A stretch of 64,000 bases of DNA from Firm-04 sp946413695 (GTDB taxonomy: Bacteria > Bacillota > Clostridia > Oscillospirales > Ruminococcaceae). This document shows positions 50,942 through 58,736 of the stretch, piece by piece; the first letter of the stretch is position 1, and each line of letters starts with the position of its first letter. The stretch spans positions 43,506 through 107,505 of the forward strand of contig CAMKLV010000002.1 in NCBI GenBank assembly GCA_946413695.1, written 5' to 3'. The notes under the pieces were generated by a model. That model was given only the letters and a program-made list of their open reading frames with translations, was not told the DNA's origin and did not search any database. The translations under genes and the position numbers were made by a program.

Positions 50942-51780
50942 GCAGAGTTTCAAAATCCGCGATTCTGCGATATTTTCTCCTGACAGCGGGTGCACTCGTG
51001 ATGATCTATCCGCTGCTGTGGCTGCTCGGCGCGACGTTCCGCAGCAATCAGGAGTTGTTCTCGACCGCCGGCATCCTGCCGCGCCATCCGGTGCTCGAGG
51101 GCTGGCGCAAGGCGCTGACATCTTACGGCGGACAGATCGGGCTGCTCAAAGCGATGCGCAACACCTACCTGATCGCAATCCCGAAGGTGATCCTGACGCT
51201 GATCTCGGTCACACTGACCGCCTACGGCTTTGCGCGGTTTTCGTTCAAAGGAAAGCGCCTGCTGACCGCGCTGCTGTTCGCGACGCTGTTCCTGCCGAAG
51301 ACCGTGCTCTATGTGCCGCAGTTTGTGCTGTTCAACCGCCTCGGCTGGATTGATTCGCCGCACTATCTGCCGCTGATCGTTCCGGCAGCGCTCGCCGGAG
51401 ATACGGTGCTTGTTGTGATGCTGATTCAATTTTTCCGCGGCATCCCGCGCACCTATGACGAAGCGGCAAGGCTCGACGGCTGCAGCTCGCTCCAGACGCT
51501 GTTCTATATTCTTGTCCCGCTGCTGCGTCCGGTGCTGATTTCGGTCGGTGTGCTGCAGCTGCTCTGGACGGTCAATGACTACATGGGGCCGCTGCTCTAT
51601 GTCAAAACGCCCGCGCGCTATCCGCTCTCGGTGTATATCAAGCTCTCGATGGATGCGGACACCGGCTTTGCGTGGAACCGTGTGCTTGCGGTCTGCTGCA
51701 TTGCGATGCTCCCGCAGATTCTGGTCTATTTCTTTGCCCAGCGCTACATGACGCCCGAAGCAGGCGGGCTCAAGGAGTGA
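50938..51780 (+). CDS. Sugar ABC transporter permease (MalG/UgpE type)
   Basis: This 280-residue six-helix membrane protein is the second permease, with the EAA loop RTYDEAARLDGCSSLQTLFYI. No ATPase gene is in the operon, which is common for CUT1 systems served by a shared MsmX/MsmK-type ATPase encoded elsewhere. A terminator follows 14 nt after the stop. Confidence 0.92.
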   Translation: MSRVSKSAILRYFLLTAGALVMIYPLLWLLGATFRSNQELFSTAGILPRHPVLEGWRKALTSYGGQIGLLKAMRNTYLIAIPKVILTLISVTLTAYGFARFSFKGKRLLTALLFATLFLPKTVLYVPQFVLFNRLGWIDSPHYLPLIVPAALAGDTVLVVMLIQFFRGIPRTYDEAARLDGCSSLQTLFYILVPLLRPVLISVGVLQLLWTVNDYMGPLLYVKTPARYPLSVYIKLSMDADTGFAWNRVLAVCCIAMLPQILVYFFAQRYMTPEAGGLKE

Positions 51781-51793
51781 TTCCCCGCGCACA

Positions 51794-51840
51794 AAAATCC
51801 GCTGAAACGATGCAGATACGCACATTTCAGCGGATTTTGT
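51794..51840. terminator. Bidirectional terminator between permease and pseudouridine synthase
   Basis: AAAATCCGCTGAAA pairs with TTTCAGCGGATTTT, with a T-run on the plus side and an A-run giving a T-run on the minus strand. It serves two convergent transcripts. Confidence 0.9.
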
Positions 51841-51844
51841 TTTC

Positions 51845-52795
51845 TTAAATTTCAAACCCGAACCGTGCACAGAAATCGGGCGTGTAGCCGAATGCTTTGC
51901 CATAGAGCGCGCTGAGCAGATGCCCGTCCGGCGGCACATCAAAGCGCAGACGGCAGGCGGCGAGCATCTGGTGCGCCTCGTGATACTTCTGATTGACCGC
52001 GCGGTTTCCGTAGCGGTTGTCGCCGAGGACAGGCGTCCCGAGCGCCGCCATCTGGGCGCGGATCTGATGCGTCCTGCCGGTGTGCAGCGTGACCAGAACG
52101 AGCGCAAGATCGTCATGTTTTTGCAGCACCTCGTATTCGGTGATGATCTCTCGGAATCCCTCGCGTGCCGTTTTGGAAATCTCAGCGGGCTTCCCCTCCT
52201 GCCGCCTGTGATAGGCATGCACCGTATCGTGTACCTTCGGCGGAATCCCTGCCGTGATGCAGAAATACTGCTTGATCACATGGTTTTCGCGAATCATCTC
52301 ATTGACGCACCGCAGCGCCGCAGCGGTTTTCGCCCCGATGACAAATCCTTCCGTATTGCGGTCGAGCCGGTTGCAGAGAGCGGGCGTAAAGCTCTGCTCC
52401 TGTTCCGGATCATAGCAGCCGCTCTGCGCAAGATATTGCAAAAAACGTCCCTGCAGCGTATCACTGCTGCCCTGATCATCCGCATGTACCGGCAGATTGA
52501 CCGGCTTTTTCATCAGCGCGATATTGGCATCCTCATAGATGATCTCAGGCTTCGGCAGATGCTTCTGCGCAACAGTTTTCTTCGCAGATGCAAAGAATTC
52601 ATCCGGCAGATAGACCTGCACGGTGTCGCCCTCCGCAAGAAAAGTCTCCGCCGGAATGCGTTTGCCGTTGCACTTGACATCCTTTTTGCGAAAGGTCTTG
52701 TAGAGCAGCGATTTCGGCAGCTTCGGGCAGGCTTTCAGCAGAAACTTGTCCGCGCGCTGACCGGCATCGTTCGCCCCGATTGTAAATGTATGCAT
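51845..52795 (-). CDS. RluA family RNA pseudouridine synthase
   Basis: This 316-residue protein has an N-terminal S4 domain (DAGQRADKFLLKACPKLPKS) and an RluA-type catalytic domain. The catalytic Asp lies in NRLDRNTEGFVIGAKT, where most RluC/RluD proteins have HRLDRDTSG. LVTLHTGRTHQIRAQMA and LGDNRYG are the other family motifs. The ATG at 52795 has GGAGGA upstream; an extended frame to 52882 lacks support. The rRNA target site is not clear. Confidence 0.9.
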   Translation of the reverse strand: MHTFTIGANDAGQRADKFLLKACPKLPKSLLYKTFRKKDVKCNGKRIPAETFLAEGDTVQVYLPDEFFASAKKTVAQKHLPKPEIIYEDANIALMKKPVNLPVHADDQGSSDTLQGRFLQYLAQSGCYDPEQEQSFTPALCNRLDRNTEGFVIGAKTAAALRCVNEMIRENHVIKQYFCITAGIPPKVHDTVHAYHRRQEGKPAEISKTAREGFREIITEYEVLQKHDDLALVLVTLHTGRTHQIRAQMAALGTPVLGDNRYGNRAVNQKYHEAHQMLAACRLRFDVPPDGHLLSALYGKAFGYTPDFCARFGFEI

Positions 52796-52912
52796 ATCAT
52801 CCTCCGCCGCTGTGCGCCGTTCATCCGGCAGATGCATCAGCGGCATTTTTCTTTTGTTTGCGTTGTATTCCCCTGATGACAATCAAAGCCGCGATCAGGA
52901 TATACCCCGCAG

Positions 52913-53335
52913 TCAAGAGCAGACAGGTTCGCAGTTTTTCCGGAAGTCTGTCATGTTCCGTTCATAATCCTCGATCAGCATCGCCCGCGTATCGTTATAC
53001 CGGACCGTCACGCTGTCGCCTTTTTTCAGAGTGCTGCGAATCGGTACGCGGAACTCGTTGGTAAATGTCCGCTCCGTTCCGTCCGCCGTCTGAAAGCTGA
53101 CAACTGCATGCTGATCGTAGGCTGTATAATCTTCTCCGTCCGGCCCGGTCCGCAGAACCGGCACGCTTTCAAAACCGGTGACAGTCCCCTCTGTGGTCTG
53201 CGCATGTTTCATGTAGACACGAAAATCCAACAGCATGAAAAACAGCGGCAGCGTCATAAGCACTGCAAACACAAGTGTCAGCAAAACCAGACAGCCGACA
53301 TGCAGGGTGTTTCCGGATACCGCTTTTTTGATCAA
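52913..53335 (-). CDS. DUF3592-like membrane protein
   Basis: This protein of about 140 residues has one N-terminal helix (LVLLTLVFAVLMTLPLFFML) and a beta-rich extracytoplasmic domain (GTVTGFESVPVL, HAVVSFQTADG, KGDSVTVRYN) like DUF3592 proteins. The TTG at 53335 is preferred because GGGGGTG lies 6 nt upstream. The ATG at 53362 overlaps the -10 box of the only good promoter and would not be in the mRNA. It follows lysA and precedes the pseudouridine synthase. Its function is unknown. Confidence 0.7.
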   Translation of the reverse strand: MIKKAVSGNTLHVGCLVLLTLVFAVLMTLPLFFMLLDFRVYMKHAQTTEGTVTGFESVPVLRTGPDGEDYTAYDQHAVVSFQTADGTERTFTNEFRVPIRSTLKKGDSVTVRYNDTRAMLIEDYERNMTDFRKNCEPVCS

Positions 53336-53360
53336 ATCAAGCACCCCCGTTTCTGTCACC

Positions 53361-53389
53361 ATTATAGCACAGAAGTCGGGGGTGTGCAA
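53361..53389 (-). promoter_or_regulatory. Promoter of the DUF3592-like gene
   Basis: On the minus strand TTGCAC (53389-53384) and TATAAT (53366-53361) are 17 nt apart. It lies in the short gap after lysA and decides the start of the next gene. Confidence 0.75.
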
Positions 53390-53403
53390 GTCTTTTTGTT
53401 CAG

Positions 53404-54699
53404 TTAAATATCATTCTTCACAATGTCGGCATAGGTCTCGCGCTTGACGATGGTTCTCGCCTCACCGTCGCGCACCATGACAATCTCAGCGCGCGGATTG
53501 CGGTTGTAGTTCGATGCCATCGAATAGTTATATGCACCGGTCGCGAGCACCGCAAGGACATCGTCCTCCTCGGCAGCCTGCAGCGGCATATCCTCGCCGA
53601 TGAGGTCGCCGCTCTCGCAGCACTTGCCGCCGACCGTGACATGCTCATCGCGCGGCTGATCTGCCTTGTTCGCGATCAATGCCTCATATTCCGAGTGATA
53701 GAGCGCATAGCGCGGATTGTCGCACATGCCGCCGTCCACGAGGACATAGGTGCGGATATCCGGAATGACCTTCTTTGCCATGACGGTGTAGAGCGTCAGA
53801 CCGGCACCGCCGACAATCGAGCGGCCCGGCTCAAACAGGACAAACGGCGCCGGATAGTCCAGCTCCGCGCAGATGCCCTTGAGCGCAGAAAGAATCGCGC
53901 GGACGATCTCGCTGAACGGCTTGGGATCATCCGCCTCGGTATAGCGGATACCGGGACCGCCGCCGAGATTGAGCTCCGGCAGCGTGATATTGAGCTCGCT
54001 TCTGACCTGATTCATCAGGCGCACCATGACGCGCGCCGCCTCGGCAAAGGGCTCGGTGTCCAGAATCTGCGAGCCGATGTGGCAGTGCAGACCGACAAGC
54101 CGCAGATTCGGGCAGAGACTTGCCGCCTTGATTGCCTGCATTGCTTCACCGGTTTCGAGCGCAAAGCCGAACTTGCTGTCGATCTGACCGGTCTTGACGA
54201 AATCATGCGTATGTGCGTCGATTCCGGGCTTGATGCGCAGCATGACATTGACCGTCCTGCCCGCCGCGCCCGCAATCTGATCGAGACGCTTGAGCTCCGG
54301 CAGATTATCACAGACCACTCTGCCGACGCCGTGCGAGACCGCCATCTGCAGCTCGGAGTTTGTCTTGCTGTTGCCGTGCAGCACGATCTTTTCCGCAGGC
54401 ATGCCCGCCTGCAGCGCGGTATAGAGCTCGCCGCCGGAGACAACGTCGCAGCCGAGCCCCTCGGCATTGACAATGCGGTAAAGCTCCTTGCAGGAGAGCG
54501 CCTTGCTCGCGTAGCAGATCAGTCCCCTGCCCTCGTATTCCTCCGCGATCACGCCCGCAAAGCCGCGGCAGTTTTCGCGGATCATATTCTCATCCATGAC
54601 ATAGAGCGGTGTGCCGTGCGTCTTTGCGAGCGTCACGGTGTCAGCGCCGCCGATGCAGAGGTGTCCCGCTGCATTGATCGTAAGATTCGGTGTCAGCAT
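53404..54699 (-). CDS. lysA: Diaminopimelate decarboxylase (second copy)
   Basis: This 431-residue fold-III PLP decarboxylase is the standard bacterial LysA: YASKALSCKELYRIV with the PLP lysine, GLHCHIGSQI, LNLGGGPGIRY, FEPGRSIVGGAGLTLY and the substrate-site GGKCCESGDLI. It is only distantly similar to the other decarboxylase (16241-17509), so the two are not a recent duplication. Three ATGs are possible (54708, 54705, 54699); the last has the best distance to AAAGG. It stands apart from other lysine genes. Confidence 0.93.
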   Translation of the reverse strand: MLTPNLTINAAGHLCIGGADTVTLAKTHGTPLYVMDENMIRENCRGFAGVIAEEYEGRGLICYASKALSCKELYRIVNAEGLGCDVVSGGELYTALQAGMPAEKIVLHGNSKTNSELQMAVSHGVGRVVCDNLPELKRLDQIAGAAGRTVNVMLRIKPGIDAHTHDFVKTGQIDSKFGFALETGEAMQAIKAASLCPNLRLVGLHCHIGSQILDTEPFAEAARVMVRLMNQVRSELNITLPELNLGGGPGIRYTEADDPKPFSEIVRAILSALKGICAELDYPAPFVLFEPGRSIVGGAGLTLYTVMAKKVIPDIRTYVLVDGGMCDNPRYALYHSEYEALIANKADQPRDEHVTVGGKCCESGDLIGEDMPLQAAEEDDVLAVLATGAYNYSMASNYNRNPRAEIVMVRDGEARTIVKRETYADIVKNDI

Positions 54700-54819
54700 T
54701 TTCATCATCCTTTCAGATATTATGCATTTGATTCAGGCTTGTTTTTTCCATGTTGTGATGCCCTTATCGGGCTCCCCGGACAAATCAGTCACGTTCCGGT
54801 TTCACAAGCGGCACACAGA

Positions 54820-55938
54820 TCACCAGTACTGATACAGCTGGCACTGCATCATGCCGTTATAGAGCTTGCGGCGTTTTCGTGCCTTGCGTTCAAAGCACTT
54901 TTCAAATTCGGTATCCGGCGTGATGATACTGCACGAAAGATCATTCGGGATGACTTTGCTCATCGTGCGGTAGAGCGCTCTCGCCTGTTCGACATCGAGC
55001 ATCCGCTCGCCGTATGGCGGATTGCACACGATGTTCCAGCCGGATTCCGCACGGAAATCCTTGATATCCTGCTGCTTCACGGTGATCCGGTCCGCAACGC
55101 CTGCTTTTTTCGCATTGAGCATGGTCAACTCAACCGCCGCCGGATCGACATCGAATCCGAAGCCGTGGAATTCCGCGTTGTGGTTGATTTTTTCAGTTGC
55201 CGCCGTCCGCGCCTTGCGGAAGGCTTCTTTCGGCGCCTGATCCCATGTCTCACAGGCAAATTTGCGGTGCAATCCGGGGGCGATGCGCATGGCGCGTCTT
55301 GCACCCTCGATCAGGAACGTGCCGGAGCCGCAGAACGGATCACAGAGCTGCGTATCGCTCCGGACATGCGAAAGATCGAGGATTCCGACTGCAAGCGTCT
55401 CACGGATCGGCGCGAGAACCGCCTGCTGCCGCCAGCCGCGTTTATAGAGCGGCGTACCGGTTGTATCGAGATAGAGCGTGCAGACATCGTTCCGGATCTG
55501 GAACTGCAGCGTGTGCGGCGCACCGGTCTCCGGCAGCATGGTTGTGTGATAGGCTTTCTGCAGCCTTGTAACCGCCGCTTTTTTGACAATCGCCTGACAC
55601 GCCGGAACGCTGTGCAGCGCCGAGTTCAGCGAGCTGCCCTTGACGATGATCGCATCGTCGCGCCCGATGAACTCCTCGAGCGGCGCCGCCATGACGCCCT
55701 CAAACAGCGGATCAAACGCGGTTTTGCCGCGCTGCGCCTTGACGGAAAATGTCCCGAGTTCGACGAGGACACGCTCCGCAGCGGTCAGCTCGACATTCGC
55801 AGCGGCGATCTCATCCCATCCGCCGGAAAAGGAGACTCTGCCGTCCGCAGCGGTGATCTCCGGAACACTGAGCCTGACAAGCTCAAATTTCAAAACAGAT
55901 TCAAGCCCGAAATGACACGGGCAGCAAATACGAAACAT
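54820..55938 (-). CDS. THUMP-domain class I RNA methyltransferase (RlmL-N/YpsC type)
   Basis: This 372-residue protein begins with a ferredoxin-like/THUMP part (FGLESVLKFELVRL, MAAPLEEFIGRDDAI) and has a Rossmann methyltransferase domain with CDPFCGSGTFLIEGA and the catalytic NPPYGERM. It matches the N-terminal half of RlmL and Bacillus YpsC, 23S rRNA guanine-N2 methyltransferases. The ATG has AAAGGATAGAG upstream. The gap to lysA (54700-54819) holds no recognisable feature. Confidence 0.9.
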   Translation of the reverse strand: MFRICCPCHFGLESVLKFELVRLSVPEITAADGRVSFSGGWDEIAAANVELTAAERVLVELGTFSVKAQRGKTAFDPLFEGVMAAPLEEFIGRDDAIIVKGSSLNSALHSVPACQAIVKKAAVTRLQKAYHTTMLPETGAPHTLQFQIRNDVCTLYLDTTGTPLYKRGWRQQAVLAPIRETLAVGILDLSHVRSDTQLCDPFCGSGTFLIEGARRAMRIAPGLHRKFACETWDQAPKEAFRKARTAATEKINHNAEFHGFGFDVDPAAVELTMLNAKKAGVADRITVKQQDIKDFRAESGWNIVCNPPYGERMLDVEQARALYRTMSKVIPNDLSCSIITPDTEFEKCFERKARKRRKLYNGMMQCQLYQYW

Positions 55939-55993
55939 AACACTCTATCCTTTATAGATGTATCATCGGGCAGCGCCGATGCATCGCCTTCAA

Positions 55994-56524
55994 TCATCCG
56001 GCTGCGACGTCAAACCGCAGCACTTCCAGACCGGACTCCTCGCCGCGGATCGAATCGCGCAGCACGCCGCCGCAGGCTTCAATCGTTCTGCGGCTCGCGG
56101 TATTGTAATCGACACAGACAATCCGCACCGATTCCAGCCCGATTTTCCGCGCTTCTCCGAGTGCGAGCCGGAGCTGCGCCTTCGCGTAGCCCTTGCGCCG
56201 TTCATCGGGGCGCACCGAATAGCCGATATGCGAGGCAAATTCCGGATCATCGTCGTCATATTGCAGGTCGTGCCGCAGAATCACCGCCCCGACCATTTTG
56301 CCGTCTGAGCAGCGGATCGTCTTGAACCATGTGATGCCCCAGCGCATCAGCGCAGTATATTGCAGCCAATCCGCAATATCATCATATTCTTCGAGATGAT
56401 CCAGCCCGGGAATGCGGTTCTCCTCATAGGTCACGCGCATCCGGCTTTCGGGGAATGCCGCGCAGTATTCCGCGATGATCTTCACATCCGCCGCCGTGAC
56501 CGGCACAAGCTGCAGTTCGTCCAT
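55994..56524 (-). CDS. GNAT family N-acetyltransferase
   Basis: This 176-residue protein has a GNAT fold with the acetyl-CoA loop RRKGYAKAQLRLALGEA and the later NTASRRTIEACGGVL, typical of RimJ/RimL-like acetyltransferases. The substrate is unknown. Its ATG is 9 nt after the stop of the relic C-terminal fragment at 56534-56595, so it originally followed the spermidine-synthase-like gene directly. Ribosome site GAGAGG. Confidence 0.85.
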   Translation of the reverse strand: MDELQLVPVTAADVKIIAEYCAAFPESRMRVTYEENRIPGLDHLEEYDDIADWLQYTALMRWGITWFKTIRCSDGKMVGAVILRHDLQYDDDDPEFASHIGYSVRPDERRKGYAKAQLRLALGEARKIGLESVRIVCVDYNTASRRTIEACGGVLRDSIRGEESGLEVLRFDVAAG

Positions 56525-56533
56525 ATTTACCTC

Positions 56534-56595
56534 TCATTCGTTGATGATGCCGGAAATACCCTCTGTCAGAAAAATCTCCTTATAGCAGGCAGGCG
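56534..56595 (-). pseudogene. Duplicated C-terminal tail of the spermidine-synthase-like gene
   Basis: Read on the minus strand, this stretch encodes YKEIFLTEGISGIINE and a stop, against YKEKFLTEGISGIING at the true C-terminus of the gene at 57111-58736. Positions 56539-56595 and 57116-57172 are a direct repeat with roughly 85 percent identity by eye. The next gene's stop codon falls inside it. Confidence 0.75.
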
Positions 56596-57080
56596 CTTTC
56601 CGGATCATAATAAAAGTGGACCATATCAAATAAAGGGAACGTTAATAACATAATAGAGATGGTGAATAGCGCCCAAAGAACTAGCTCACTCTTCCAATAA
56701 AACATTTCTTTCGGATTCTGCGGATTAATACGAATCTTGTGTTTCGCTCCGATCAGTCCAAATTTACTACCAGAACCCCACACTCCTTCCTCCTGATATT
56801 CTATGCCGTCATATTCATAGCGGTAAATCGGAATATGCCCGTACGTTGTAGGACCTCTACGCCGATGCGCCTGAAAGACTATATCCTCAGTATCAACAAC
56901 CTCTGCGTCCACAAATGCTGAACAGCGTCTTGCTTTTTTGAAAATGCGGACAAGCTTCAAAATGGAACAAATGCCCCAGAAAGCAAGCCAAATAAGCCAT
57001 TTGCGGTGTTCCTTTTCCTGATCCCTCTCCCAAGTCATCCACATGAATACTGCGGACATAAACGGACCAGCCTGCATCAT
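56580..57080 (-). CDS. Unknown membrane protein on an inserted segment
   Basis: This 166-residue protein has an N-terminal hydrophobic region (WLIWLAFWGICSILKLVRIF), a soluble beta-rich middle with YGHIPIYRYEYDGIEYQEEG and KHKIRINPQNPKEMFYW, and a C-terminal helix (LVLWALFTISIMLLTFPLF). The layout resembles DUF3592 proteins. Its codons are clearly more AT-rich than the neighbours, and the gene lies between two copies of the preceding gene's 3' end. Both facts point to acquisition by insertion. The ATG at 57080 is chosen (AAAGG 6 nt upstream). Confidence 0.75.
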   Translation of the reverse strand: MMQAGPFMSAVFMWMTWERDQEKEHRKWLIWLAFWGICSILKLVRIFKKARRCSAFVDAEVVDTEDIVFQAHRRRGPTTYGHIPIYRYEYDGIEYQEEGVWGSGSKFGLIGAKHKIRINPQNPKEMFYWKSELVLWALFTISIMLLTFPLFDMVHFYYDPESACLL

Positions 57081-57110
57081 AACCATCCTTTCACTCCGGC
57101 ATTCTCCGGA

Positions 57111-58736
57111 TTATCCGTTGATGATACCGGAAATACCCTCTGTCAGGAATTTCTCCTTGTAGTAGGCAAGCTCCTTGCGAATCATATCGTCGATCGTCTG
57201 CATGCCGAGCAGTTCAACGGGCGCCTTGTCATCGGTCAGCAGCAGCGAGCCGCCCTGATAAGGAACCATACAGTCCGAGACGCGCGCCATCAGCTTCATC
57301 AGATCGGGATCGCTCTCCGCAGCGGCATGTTTTTCCAGCAGCTTCGCGATATCCGGATTCTGCGAGGCAAAGAGCTCACGGTTCGTCGAGCCGTAGACAT
57401 TGACCGTATAGACCGTATCAAAAACAGATGCGATCGTATCCTGCAAATAGGCATTGATGCCGTTTTCGCGGTCAGAGGTCATGTTCATATTGACGATCAT
57501 CACGCCGTTTTCCGTGAGATGCGCCTGCACCATGCGGAAAAACTCCTGCGTGGACATCTGAAACGGAATCGTGATATCCTGATAGGCATCCACCATGATG
57601 ACATCATATTTGCGGTCGGTTCCGGCGAGATACGCCCTGCCGTCATAGGTCGCAACGGGCACACTGCCGTCGAGCGCAAAATAGCGGTGCGCAAGATCGG
57701 TGATTTTTTCGTCAATCTCGACGCCCTCAATTGCCATACTATCAAAATAGCGCCGGCACTGTGTTGCATAAGTGCCGGTGCCCATTCCAAGAATCAGCAT
57801 ATCATGCGGCGCCTGCGGTGCTTCGAGCATCAGGGGTGCCGCGAGTGCGTAATCGTAATACATGCCGGTCAGCGCATCGCCCTTGACATAGACGGACTGC
57901 ACGCCGAACAGCACATTCGTCGAAAGGACAACTCTGCTGTCATCCTCGCGAACCTGCAGATAGTTATAAACCGATTCGTCCTCAAGCGTCAGCGTCTTGT
58001 CCCAGAAGGCAAATCCGAGCATGAGCGCCGCAGCGGATGCCGCCGCAAACAGCACAGCGGAGACAATCACTCTGACCGCACCGCGCCGCTCCGAGATGAA
58101 ATAGATCACGCCGAGCAGCAGCAGGATGCCGGAGAAAATGACGAATGTCGCAGCCGTACCGACCGCCGGAATCGAGACAAATGTCGGGACAAATGTGCCG
58201 ATGATGCTGCCGATCGTATTTGCTGCGCCGAGCGTGCCGACGGTTCTGCCGCTGTCATCGAGGCTGCTGACGGTGTACTTGACCAGCGAGGGCGTCACCG
58301 TGCCGAGCAGAAACAGCGGATAGACAAAGACGATCATGCAGGAGAGGAACGCCGCCCAGATCAGGAAGTTCGTGCTGACGGTCACAACGAGCAGCGCCGA
58401 GATTGCCAGAATGACGAGCTTTCCGAGGAACGGAATCGCCGCAATCCAGACCGCCGCGACCAGAATTCTCCGGTAGAGCCTGTCCGGATCGGGATGCTTG
58501 TCGGCGGAGCGTCCGCCGTAGAGATTGCCGAGCGCCATCGCGATCATGATCGTGCCGATGATGATTGTCCAGACGATCTGTGACGAGCTGAAATAGGGCG
58601 CCAGCAGTCTGCTTGCACCGAGCTCCGCCGCCATGACGGACATGCCGGCGAAAAACTCGGTGAAATACAGATACCATTTATGCGACAGAATCCTGTACGC
58701 GGTTTTCGGCTCAGCCTGCATCTTCAGCAAGCGCAT
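57111..58736 (-). CDS. Membrane-fused spermidine synthase-like protein
   Basis: This 541-residue protein has seven or more N-terminal helices (about 20-250, GASRLLAPYFSSSQIVWT and GTVTPSLVKY motifs) and a C-terminal spermidine-synthase-type domain: LILGMGTGTYATQC, VEIDEKI and IMVDAYQD. This is the fused MFS/spermidine-synthase architecture. The acidic loop of true aminopropyltransferases is only partly kept, so polyamine synthesis is not certain. It overlaps the PBP stop by 26 nt. The ATG at 58721 is an alternative start. Confidence 0.88.
   Translation of the reverse strand: MRLLKMQAEPKTAYRILSHKWYLYFTEFFAGMSVMAAELGASRLLAPYFSSSQIVWTIIIGTIMIAMALGNLYGGRSADKHPDPDRLYRRILVAAVWIAAIPFLGKLVILAISALLVVTVSTNFLIWAAFLSCMIVFVYPLFLLGTVTPSLVKYTVSSLDDSGRTVGTLGAANTIGSIIGTFVPTFVSIPAVGTAATFVIFSGILLLLGVIYFISERRGAVRVIVSAVLFAAASAAALMLGFAFWDKTLTLEDESVYNYLQVREDDSRVVLSTNVLFGVQSVYVKGDALTGMYYDYALAAPLMLEAPQAPHDMLILGMGTGTYATQCRRYFDSMAIEGVEIDEKITDLAHRYFALDGSVPVATYDGRAYLAGTDRKYDVIMVDAYQDITIPFQMSTQEFFRMVQAHLTENGVMIVNMNMTSDRENGINAYLQDTIASVFDTVYTVNVYGSTNRELFASQNPDIAKLLEKHAAAESDPDLMKLMARVSDCMVPYQGGSLLLTDDKAPVELLGMQTIDDMIRKELAYYKEKFLTEGISGIING

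Noticed and set aside
53641..56325. An 894-codon plus-strand open frame across lysA, the methyltransferase and GNAT
   Set aside because: It runs opposite three recognisable minus-strand genes and ignores their boundaries; no family features are visible.
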